Part shown: one piece after another, positions 1 to 8,900 of the stretch | Layout of the letters: each line of letters starts with the position of its first letter | How positions within the stretch are numbered: position 1 is the first letter of the stretch | Origin: Oscillospiraceae bacterium | Lineage (GTDB): Bacteria > Bacillota > Clostridia > Oscillospirales > Oscillospiraceae | Length of the DNA: 43,203 bases | Assembly (NCBI GenBank): GCA_902783035.1 | Contig: CACZPK010000041.1 | Span: 1-43,203 of the forward strand | Direction: 5' to 3' | Made by a program: the position numbers and the translations under genes | The notes under the pieces: generated by a model | Databases searched by the model: none | What the model was told of the DNA's origin: nothing | Seen by the model: only the letters and a program-made list of their open reading frames with translations

Positions 1-520
1 CCGTCGCGCTGAGCACCGTGTTCTCCGTGGCCGACGTGGCAAAGACGCCGACCTGCACCGTGCCCTCCAGCACGCCGATGCCCTCCACCGACTGCCAGCC
101 CGCGGTGCCGACAATACCTGTCACCATCGTGGCGGCGCAGATGTTGATGCTCTGCGTGGTCTTCAGGCGCTGCGGAACGTTGAAAAATACTTCGCCGGTC
201 AGCACGCCCACTTCCATTTTCTCGCCGTTCTTGCGGATCTCCACCTTGCTCGACGTACTCAGCTTGACCACAGCATCGTTGCTGCCCAGGTTGATGTACG
301 CCTTGCCGTCGATGCCCGTTTCGATGGTGTCGCCGTTGAACAGGCGCATGCTGCCCGCAGTGATACTCTTGACCTTGCCCGCCGAGGAGCGGACGGTAAC
401 GGTGCCTTCCGTATCCGCCAGGCTCATTTTATCGGCGGTCATGTCGTCCGCCGCGTAGGCGGGGACAGCCATGCCGAGCAAAAGTGCGATCACAAGGAAA
501 ATTGATGCCAACCGTTTCAT
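1..520 (-). CDS. Secreted FecR-domain protein, C-terminus cut off by window edge
   Basis: The 173 visible residues begin with a signal peptide (Lys-Arg, a hydrophobic run to about residue 20, then a probable AYA/A cleavage site near 23-24). Residues about 36-150 match the FecR domain fold: a beta-rich stretch with a G-D-x-I-x-T segment near 63-68, then repeated short strands such as AYINLGSND and VLTGEVFFNV. FecR domains in this architecture are extracytoplasmic sensory or ligand-binding modules; the ligand here is unknown. The start is the ATG at 520, preceded by a GGAGGG ribosome binding site. This ATG overlaps the stop of the upstream HD-GYP gene as ATGA, so translation is probably coupled. 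The reading frame is open to base 1, so the C-terminal half and any later operon genes are not visible. Confidence 0.85.
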   Translation of the reverse strand, partial: MKRLASIFLVIALLLGMAVPAYAADDMTADKMSLADTEGTVTVRSSAGKVKSITAGSMRLFNGDTIETGIDGKAYINLGSNDAVVKLSTSSKVEIRKNGEKMEVGVLTGEVFFNVPQRLKTTQSINICAATMVTGIVGTAGWQSVEGIGVLEGTVQVGVFATSATENTVLSAT

Positions 521-1974
521 ATAACGCCCTCCCATGCTTTGCTTTCTTCAAACAGGGCCAGCAGCTTCGGGTCAATGCTGCCCTCTTTTTCCGCCATGAT
601 GTGCAGGATGCCCAGCGCCTTGTCCAGCGACATGGGCGGCTTGTACGGACGGTCGCGCGCCGTCAGCGCCTCAAACACGTCCAGCACCGTCAGCAGGCGC
701 ACCTCATTCGGGATGCTCTCCGCCGTCAGGTGGTTCGGATAACCCTTGCCGTTGAGCAGCTCGTGGTGCGCCGCCGCCCACTTCGGCACCTGCGCGTAGA
801 TCTTCGGGAACGTCATCTCGCTGAGGATACGTCCCGTGACGACGGCGTGGCTCTGCATGATGCTGCGCTCCTCGTCCGTCAGCGTGCCCTTGCGGATCTG
901 AAGGCGGGTGTGCTCCTTCTCCGTCAGCAGCGGCTGTTCCACGCCGTTTTCGTCAATATAGGTCTGCTTGGCCAGCTCGTCCACCCGCGCGAGGTCCTCG
1001 TCCGGCAAAAAGCCGATGCGGTTGATCCGCTCAATGAACGCCTCGGTCTCCGCGCGTTCCTCTTTCCGCCGTTCCAGCTCCGCGTCGTCGATCCGCCCCT
1101 CCAGCCGCGCGATGCGGTCGAGCAGGCCGATGGTGCGCAGCCGCTCCCGCACGTCGGCCGTCGAGCTGCCGAGGCGCGTATCCTTGTCCATAACCTCCAG
1201 CGGCACGGTCAGCTTGCCGACGTCGTGCAGCCACACGCTCATGAGAAAGGCGCGGCGGCGGTTGGCGTCGAAGGCGTTGGGATCGCCCTTTTTGTCCAGC
1301 CAATCAAGGAAATTCTCGCCCACGCGCACCATGTTGCGCGTATGGTTGGCGTTGTAATGCGAGCGCTCGTCGATCGCGGTCGACAGCGTGCCGACAAGGG
1401 AGTCCAGCAGCGCCGTGATCTGCTCGGCATAGCGCATGTTCGTGATGCTGATCGCCGCCTGCGACGACAGCGCCGACACAAGCAGCTCGATCTCCGGATC
1501 GAAGGCAACGGTTTCGCCCTGCTCGTTCTTGGCGTTGAGCAGCTGCGTCACGCCGATCAGCTCGTCCTTGTCGTTGGACATCGGCACGACCAGCATGCTC
1601 TGTGTACGATAGCCGGTCATCGCATCGTAACGCAGCGAGCCGGTAAAGTCGAAGTGGGTATCCGTATGCACATCCTCGACATTGATTGCCTTGTTGTTCA
1701 GTGCCACCCACGCGCAGACGTATTTCGGCTCCATCGGCACGGGCGGCAGCGAAATGGGCGCATCGTGTCCGCCCTGGCGCACCCCCTGCGAGCGCGTGAC
1801 CATGCGGCAAAAATGCAGCCCGTCCTCCTCCAGCAGGTACAGCGTACCCGCGTCGCAGTTTGCGCAGTCCATCGCGCTGTCGAGAATGTTGGACAGCAGC
1901 GCCTCCCGATCATGTTCTGCGGTCAGCGCAAGGCACATCTCCAGGAATTTCTGCATATGCGATCCCGTGCTCAC
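517..1974 (-). CDS. GAF-HD-GYP domain protein, putative cyclic-di-nucleotide phosphodiesterase with an insertion in the catalytic domain
   Basis: Residues about 10-185 form a GAF sensory domain. An HD-GYP domain follows, with HD at 250-251 (WLHDVGK), a third histidine ligand near 376 (MQSHAVVTG) and the signature HHELLNGKGYP at 403-413. That signature has Asn where many members have Asp. HD-GYP proteins hydrolyse c-di-GMP or related cyclic dinucleotides in the cytoplasm. About 150 residues separate the HD and HHE motifs, against roughly 60 in typical members. The extra 90 or so residues are charged and helical-looking. I chose the GTG start at 1974 because it has an AGGTGAT ribosome binding site six bases upstream and overlaps the stop of the MBL gene as GTGA. 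An ATG at 1956 is an alternative that would be 479 residues long. Activity and substrate are inferred. Confidence 0.88.
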   Translation of the reverse strand: MSTGSHMQKFLEMCLALTAEHDREALLSNILDSAMDCANCDAGTLYLLEEDGLHFCRMVTRSQGVRQGGHDAPISLPPVPMEPKYVCAWVALNNKAINVEDVHTDTHFDFTGSLRYDAMTGYRTQSMLVVPMSNDKDELIGVTQLLNAKNEQGETVAFDPEIELLVSALSSQAAISITNMRYAEQITALLDSLVGTLSTAIDERSHYNANHTRNMVRVGENFLDWLDKKGDPNAFDANRRRAFLMSVWLHDVGKLTVPLEVMDKDTRLGSSTADVRERLRTIGLLDRIARLEGRIDDAELERRKEERAETEAFIERINRIGFLPDEDLARVDELAKQTYIDENGVEQPLLTEKEHTRLQIRKGTLTDEERSIMQSHAVVTGRILSEMTFPKIYAQVPKWAAAHHELLNGKGYPNHLTAESIPNEVRLLTVLDVFEALTARDRPYKPPMSLDKALGILHIMAEKEGSIDPKLLALFEESKAWEGVI

Positions 1975-2771
1975 AGGCAGATCACCTCTCCCTCTTTTGC
2001 AAAATCGTAATCGAAGCCGGTGCCGCGGAGTTTCTCCGCCGCCCGATCCAGTTCCTCGTCTGTACGAAAGGGGTCGTGGTGGACAATGCGCAGACGTCTT
2101 ACGCCCGCGCCGCGCGCAAAGCGCGCGACATATCCCCAACTGCTGTGTCCGAACGCAGAGCGCTCTGGCCACTCGTCGTCGCAATATTGTCCGTCGCACA
2201 GCAGCAGGTCGCAGCCGTGCACGAAGTCCGCAAACCGCGGTGCATTTTCCGGGGTCAGTGTATAATCGGTGGCAAATACGCAGCATTTGCCGTCCGCCTC
2301 CAGCCGCAGCAGCGAAACGCCGCCCGGGTGGTCGCCCTCCATCACCTTCACGGTCACGGCGCCCAAACGCAGCTCGCCGGTCAGCTCGTGAAAGCGGATA
2401 TCCGCCGGCAGCTGGTCCGTTCCCACAGGCCAGAGCGGCGGTGAGAGCATGCGCCGCACCTGTTCGCGCCCATCCAGCCCGTCGCGCGTCGTGGTGTAGA
2501 TATCAAGCCGTGCGCCTGGTTTCATCGCATAAGGACAAAGGGGCAGGCCGAGCAGATGGTCGGCGTGCGGATGCGTCAGCACCAACGGCAGCGTATCCTG
2601 TTTCAGCGCCGCATCCGGCAGCGAGAGCAGCCCCGTTCCGGCGTCGAGCACCAGATATTGCCCGTCTGCGCAAAAAAGCACACACGTCGTCGCTCCGCCA
2701 TATCGGGAAAACGCTTTCCCGCTGACGGGTACCGATCCGCGCGCACCCAAAACCGTAACGGTGAGTTTCAT
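1971..2771 (-). CDS. MBL-fold metallo-hydrolase, putative phosphodiesterase
   Basis: The 266-residue protein has the metallo-beta-lactamase metal motif THPHADH at 66-72, then GDHPGG, ATDYT, CDGQY, GHSSWG and a late HHDP histidine. This pattern of metal ligands belongs to the RNase Z / class II cyclic-nucleotide phosphodiesterase side of the superfamily rather than to antibiotic beta-lactamases. No signal peptide is visible, so it should be cytoplasmic. It is the first gene of a three-gene unit with HD-GYP and FecR-domain genes. That context suggests a role in cyclic-nucleotide turnover, but this is inference. A purine-rich GGAAGGGG segment precedes the ATG, and a candidate promoter lies at 2821-2849. 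Confidence 0.82.
   Translation of the reverse strand: MKLTVTVLGARGSVPVSGKAFSRYGGATTCVLFCADGQYLVLDAGTGLLSLPDAALKQDTLPLVLTHPHADHLLGLPLCPYAMKPGARLDIYTTTRDGLDGREQVRRMLSPPLWPVGTDQLPADIRFHELTGELRLGAVTVKVMEGDHPGGVSLLRLEADGKCCVFATDYTLTPENAPRFADFVHGCDLLLCDGQYCDDEWPERSAFGHSSWGYVARFARGAGVRRLRIVHHDPFRTDEELDRAAEKLRGTGFDYDFAKEGEVICL
1981..1990 (-). promoter_or_regulatory. Ribosome binding site that decides the HD-GYP GTG start
   Basis: On the minus strand this reads GAGAGGTGAT, a close anti-16S match, ending six bases before the GTG at 1974. It lies inside the last codons of the MBL gene. No comparable site precedes the ATG at 1956. Confidence 0.65.
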
Positions 2772-2820
2772 TGCTCAGTGCCCCTTCCACCCCAGTTTGG
2801 GATAATTACTTATATTAGTA

Positions 2821-2849
2821 ACTTTATCACAACGTGCCGGATAAGTAAA
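2821..2849 (-). promoter_or_regulatory. Candidate promoter for the MBL/HD-GYP/FecR operon
   Basis: On the minus strand this reads TTTACT, a 17-base spacer, then TAAAGT. Both hexamers match the sigma-A consensus at 4 of 6 positions, in an AT-rich gap about 50 bases before the MBL start. The match is moderate and other AT-rich alignments are possible. Confidence 0.35.
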
Positions 2850-2896
2850 TAACATACACAAAAATATGTTTGGATTTTGCCTTTTCACCAATATAG

Positions 2897-2930
2897 CGGG
2901 AGGGACATCCTTGCAAGGACGTCCCTCCCG
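2897..2930 (-). terminator. Hairpin terminator of the giant surface-protein gene
   Basis: A 10-base GC-rich stem (CGGGAGGGAC paired with GTCCCTCCCG) encloses a second 12-base palindrome, TCCTTGCAAGGA. It begins 18 bases past the stop of the giant gene. The sequence after it on the minus strand (CTATATTGG) is a poor U-tract, so termination may be incomplete. Confidence 0.65.
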
Positions 2931-2947
2931 TTTGCCGTTGAATCGGT

Positions 2948-5900
2948 TCAGCCGATCTTTGCCACATTCTGGCAAAAGCGCATCATGATCGCCGCGACCT
3001 GTGCACGGGTCGCGCCGCCCTGCGGATCGAGAACCACCGTATTCGTGCCGTTCTTTGTGCCGTTGATCAGCCCCGCGCCGACGGCCCAGCGCATGGCCGC
3101 ATCCGCCCAGGCGGACACGCTGCCGTTGTCGCCAAAGGCAGAGAGGTCGCCGGCCACCGTGACATCATAGCCCTTGTATATGGCGTAGCGGTAGAGCATG
3201 ACGGCCATCTGCTCGCGGGTCACACCCACATCGCCGTCGAAGTTGCCGTAGCTGCCCTCTGCGACGCCGATCGACGCCGCCCATGCCGCCGCGGTCTCAT
3301 ACCACTTGCCGGCGGTATCCCGGAACGGCGAAGTCACCGTGCCCTTGCCTCCGTCATCGAAGTTGTAGAGCATCTGCGCGATCATGCCGCGGTTCATGGT
3401 AAGCTCGGGTGCAAACCGGCCGTTGCCGACGCCGTTGAAGATGCCGCGCACGGAAACGTAGGCGATAGCGCTTGCCGCCCAGTGGCTTTCGGGCACGTCG
3501 TCAAAGGTCTTGGGCGTACCCGCAGGCTGCGCGGGCTGTGTGGGCTGCGCCGGTCGCGGCGAAGTCCCGTCGGCATAGCCGGAGTCGTCGTCCGATCCGC
3601 CGCTCACGCCGCCGCTTGCACCGCCGCTCGGGCGGGTCGGCGTCGGGTTGGTGCCCGGTGTCGGGTCGGTGCTCGGCGTCGGGTCGGTGCTCGGCGTCGG
3701 GTCGGTGCCCTGTGTCGGGTCGGTGCCCGGTGTCGGGTCGGTGCCCGGCGTCGGGTCGGTGCCCGGCGTCGGGTCGGTGCCCGGTGTCGGGTCGGTGCCC
3801 GGTGTCGGTTCGGTGCTCGGCGTCGTTTGCTCAAATACCGCGGTGGCACTCAGTGTCCTGCCGTCCCACGCGGCGAGCAGGGTATCGGTCAGCTCCGTAA
3901 CCGTACTGCCGCCGATGCTCCAGCCCTTGAAGTCGGCGCCGCTGCGGCTGTCCGTGGGCAGGTTGCCGATCCGGTTGCTCTTGTCCAGCATACCGTCGTC
4001 GTAGGTATACGTCCTGACGCTGTTGTCGTCAAAGCGATAGGCAACGGTCGCGCTGTGTTTGTGGGCGAGCAGCTTCACTTCACTGAAGCTCGACTGCTGC
4101 CAGCTTACGGTATAGTAGCCGTCGTTCGGGCCGGTGCAGGTAAAGGGCGGATAGTCGATGCTGCCGTCGTCGTGTCTGTGGACGATCAGCTCGGGTTTGA
4201 ACTTCACGCTGACCGTGATCGTGACCGGCGCGTCAAACTCGTTCAGGTCCGTCTTCTCCACGATCGTTTGGCCTTCGCCGTTTTTAATGGTATAGCTGGG
4301 CTGCACGTCGAAGGTAACGGCGCGGTATTCGCCAACATCGCTTTGATCCATACTCGTCGGCTCAATGAGGATGTCGACCGTCACACTCGCTTCGTCCTGG
4401 ATCTGCTCGGATGCAGCGGCCAGCGCGGCGGCCTTGGCGGCGGTTTCCGAGCTTTCGCTCATGGTGATGCTGGTATTCTGCACGCCATATTCCGCCGTAT
4501 TCTTCGGCGCGACCAGCGCCACGGAGACGCTGACGTTCTCCGGCAGGGACACGACGCCCGTGGTGACAACGCTATAGACCTTCACCGTACCGCCGAGGCG
4601 CGCAGAGGTCACCGTAACCTTTTGCGTACCGCTGTCGTAGGACGCGTTCAGGTCGCCGAGCACATCGGTCGCGCAGGTAAAGGTAAACTTGCCGGCCAGC
4701 GAGAGATTGGCAAGGTCGGACGTATAGCCCGCGACGCTGATCTCGCCGGACGCCGCGGAGGCAGAGGCGGTCAGCTGCTCGCCGACGCCGGAGCGGAGCG
4801 CAACATCGGTGATCGGCTCGGGGATGGAGTACAGGATGATCGTGCCGCCGCTCGCCTGATAGGTGTCGCTTGCCGCGCGCGTCCACTGCAGGGTAATGGT
4901 GCCGTTTTGCTGTGCCGCGAACGTGTAAGTCAGCGTATTGTCGGCATGGACGCTGGACGCCGACGCCACCCCGGCATTCAGTCCGGTGATGGTGATATCG
5001 TCCGCCGCAAGGCAGTTGCTGAATGTCACGCTGCCCGTCGGCTGGTCGGGATAGAGGAACAGTTCGGTCTTGTCCGCGGCGATCGTCGCCTTGCCGATGG
5101 TGATGGCGCAGGACTTGCTCGCGGTGCTGAGGACGGTTTCGCCGTCCATGACCGCGGCGGTGACGGTGAGGATCGCCGAGCCGGGCTTCCGTGCCGTAAC
5201 GCGCGCCTGACCGCCGCCAAGGTCGTTCAGCTCCGCAACGGTGCCGTCGTCAATACGCCAGGTATAGGTCACATCGCTGTTCCCCTCCGGCTCGGCACTC
5301 AGCACTTCGCTGCCAAGCGTCAGGAAATCCAGTGCAAGGCTTGTGACGGCGCTGCCGCCGTGCTGGATCGCAACGCCCGTAACGGCGGCGCGCACCGTGA
5401 CCTCGCAGTCGTTGTACTTGCCGCTTTCGTCCGCGGCGGTTGCCCGGACGGTGGCTCTTCCGGCGCCGACCGCGGTAACGAGGCCGTTGGCGGCGACCGT
5501 AACCACGTCGCTGCCGCCGCCGACCACAGACCATTCGGCCGCGCCGCTGCTCGCGCCGCCGAGCACCTCGGCGGTGAGCTGGGCGTTCTTGCCCGCGGAC
5601 AAGGTCAGGCTCGCCGTTTCCACACCGTTATGGCGGATCGTTACGCCCGTCGCCTTCTGCACGACCGTAACGCTGCACGTTGCCACCATGCCGTTGTCCG
5701 CCGCGGTGGCGAGGATGATTGCGGTTCCCTTGGCGACCGGCGTCACCTGCCCGTTCGTAACGGTGGCAACCGTTTCGTCGCTGCTGCTCCACGTCACATT
5801 CCTGTTGTTCGAATTTTCGGGGGTAACTGCGGCGCTCAGCGCCTTGGCGCCTTCACCGAGCGCAATCGTAAGGTTCTTGCCGGTCACGTCGGTCCCGCCG

Positions 5901-8900
5901 TCCTTGACGGCAATGCCGGTGACGGCCTGCGCAACGGTTACGGTGCGGGTCGCGGTCTTGTCGTCGCCCGTTTCCACCGTCCCGTTGGTCGCCGTTGCGG
6001 TGATGACCGCCGTGCCCTTGCCGACGGCGGTGACCAGGCCGGTATCCGCATCCACTGCGGCAACATTCGTGTCACTGCTCGTCCATTTCACCGTGCCGTT
6101 CGCGCCCGCGGGCAAGACCGTCGCAGCGAGCTGGGCACTGTTGTGGTTCCCGTCGTCGCATTTCAGCTCCACGTTCTCCGGCGTCACCGAAACGCTTTCC
6201 ACATTCGCGGTGACGGTGATGTTCACCGTCTCGCTCAGGCGCGCGCCGGTGCCCGTCTTGCCGGAGGTGGTGGCGGTGATCGCCGCGCTGCCGGCGCCGG
6301 CGCCGGTCACGACGCCCTCACTGTCCACAGTGGCAACGCCGACGTTGCTGCTGCTCCACGTCACGCCCTGCTCGGCGGTGCCGGGCTGCACCTCGGCGGT
6401 CAGCGTCAGCTGCTCACCCTTGCTGATGGTATCCTCGGTAATGGCCGCGCCGCCGCTTTTGATCGTCAGCGATTCGACCGGAACGGGCGTCACGGTCACG
6501 ATCTGGGTCGCATAGACGCCGCTGCCGTCGGCGGCGGTGGCGGTGATCGCCGCGCTGCCCGCCTTATGGCCCGTGACGACGCCGCCGTTCACGGTGGCAA
6601 CGCTGCTGTCGCTGCTGCTCCAGTTCACGGTCCGGTCTGCCGCGTCATTGGGCAAAGCCTCGGCGGTCAGCGTAATATTCCCGCCGACGACGACCGACGT
6701 CTCGCCGGTGATATTGACGCTGCTCACGGGCTTGCCCTTGACCGTGAGGCGGCAGACGGCTTCCTGACCGTCCACGCTGACGGTGATGGTGGCGCTGCCC
6801 GCCGACGCAGCGGTTATGGTCACGGTTTCCGTGCTTCCGTCGACGGACGGAGCCGACAGGGTCGCGACGCCGGCAGGCGAAATGCTCCAATCCACTGTAC
6901 CGGGAGCGTTGCCGAGGATCCTGGCGGTCAGGTCTGCGGCGCTCTTGCCGTCAACGCCCAGCGTCAGTTCCAGCGTTGCCTGATTGAGCACCACGCCGGA
7001 AGCCGGGTCGGCAACGGTAAAGTCGAGCGTCTTTGTTTTCTCTCCCGCGCCGTCGCTCACCGTGGCGGTCACGGTGGCATTGCCGGCCTTGAGGCCGTAA
7101 ACCCTGGCGGTCGCTACGCCGTCGACCGTCGCGCCCGGCACAAGCTGCAGGACATCCGTGCCGCTCGTTAGCGTCCAAGTGACCGCATCGGTTGCGCCGC
7201 CGGGGGCGAGGGTCGCAGTCAGCTCGGCGGACTTCGGCCCGTTTCTGAGATTGAGGCTCGTCACATCGGCGGTGAGGGCGCTTATGCCCGTCGCCGCCAA
7301 CGTAACCGTGACGGCGCAGGTCGCCGCGGCGGCGGGGTTGGCGTCGGACACCGCCGTGATGATGGCGGTGCCGGGAGCGACGGCGGTGATCCACCCGTCC
7401 GCAACGGATGCGACCGCGCCGTTGCTGCTGCTCCATGTCACGGTCTGTACCGTGCCGTTCGTGGCCGCGGTCAGCTCCAGCGGAGCGTCTCCGACGCGGA
7501 GCGTCTCGCTGCCGGTTGCGACGCCGCCCTTCTGAATGGTCACCTGCGTAACGGGTTCGGTAGCAGTAACGGTACAGGTCGCGGTCGCGTCGTCCGCCGT
7601 ATCGGCGGTTCCGTTGGTTGCCGTGACCGTGATGACCGCTATGCCGGCCGCCGTCGCTTTGACGGTGCGCGCGGTCGAGGACAGCTCCGTGAGCGTGATG
7701 CCGTTTTCGTTCTCGCCGCTGACGCTCCACGTCAGGGTCTTGTCGGTGGCTTTGGCGGGAAGCAGCTCGGTCACGGTGAGGGTAAAGCTCTCGCCGACGG
7801 TCAGTGTCTTTTCACTGCTGTCAATGCCGACGGAGGTCACCGCAACCGCGCTGACATGGACGGCGCAGGTATCGGTAAAGCCGCCGTCTTCGGTGGTGAC
7901 GGTGATGGTCGCATCGCCGGCTCCGACAGCGGTAACGTTGCCGTTCTGGTCAACGGCGGCAACGCCCGCGGGGCTGATGCTCCAGCTGACGCGCTGATTC
8001 GCGGCGTCTGCGGGCGCGACCGTGGCGTTCAGTTTCTTCGCATCGCCGACATCCATATTGAGCGAGGGCGCATCCAGCGCTACGCCCGTAACCGCCTTGC
8101 GCACCGTGACGATGCAGGTGGCGGTCTTGTTGCCGTCGGCGGTCAGCACGGTAATTGCCGCCGTGCCGCTGTTGACAGCGGTAACGAGACCGGTCGCGGA
8201 AACGGTGGCGACATTTGAATCGCTGCTGCTCCAGGACACCGACTTGTTATATGCGCCCGAGGGCGCCACATCGGCGCTCAGCTGTGCCGTGCTGCCGTTC
8301 GGCGCCAGTTCCAGCGCGGTTATCGCCACATCGATTGCGTTGCGAATGGTCACGCTCTCCACGGGGGTCGCCGCAACGGTAATGGTGACGGCCTTGGCGA
8401 CGGAGGGGTCTGCCGCGCTGCGCACGGTGACGGTCGCGCTGCCCCTGCCGTTTCCTGTTGCAGTAACGGTGGCGCTGTTTCCGTTCGGCACAAGCGTCAC
8501 AAGCGCGGCGTTGTCCACGCTCCAAACCACGTCCGTATTGTCGGGGGCAACCCCGGCGCGCGCGGAGTTGACCGTGGCGCTCAGCGTCGTGGAGGAAGGC
8601 GCCGGCAGCGTGAGGGCCGTTGTCCCGTCCACATCAATGGAGGCGGGCGGCGTGGGACGCACCGTAACGGTGCACGTATCGGCGATGCGTTTGCCGTTGA
8701 CCGTTGCCTCGGCGGTGATGGTCGCCGTACCGGAACCGGTGCTGTCCAGCCCGACGGCGGTGATGACGCCGCCGTCGACGGTGGCGACATTCTCGTTGTC
8801 GCTGCTCCACGTCACGCTGACCGCATCGGCGCCGTCAGGCAGGAAGCTCACGCCGATGGCGGCGCTCGATGCACCCTTATCCAGCACAAGCGCCTTTGTT

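Noticed and set aside
484-2010. A 508-codon plus-strand frame opposite the HD-GYP gene
   Set aside because: The opposite strand encodes clear GAF and HD-GYP motifs; the plus-strand product is Arg/His-rich without any motif.
1957-2286. A 589-residue version of the HD-GYP protein extending into the MBL gene
   Set aside because: The extension overlaps the MBL coding region by more than 300 bases and reads as Arg-rich shadow sequence. The GTG at 1974 has a proper ribosome binding site.
3644-3823. CRISPR-like regular repeats
   Set aside because: The units are contiguous 18-base tandem copies without spacers and encode an in-frame Pro/Thr linker.
3482-7171. A 1229-codon open frame on the plus strand, antisense to the giant gene
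   Set aside because: Same reason: low-complexity Arg/Gly-rich product with tandem RVGARC-like text that merely reads the 18-base repeat backwards.
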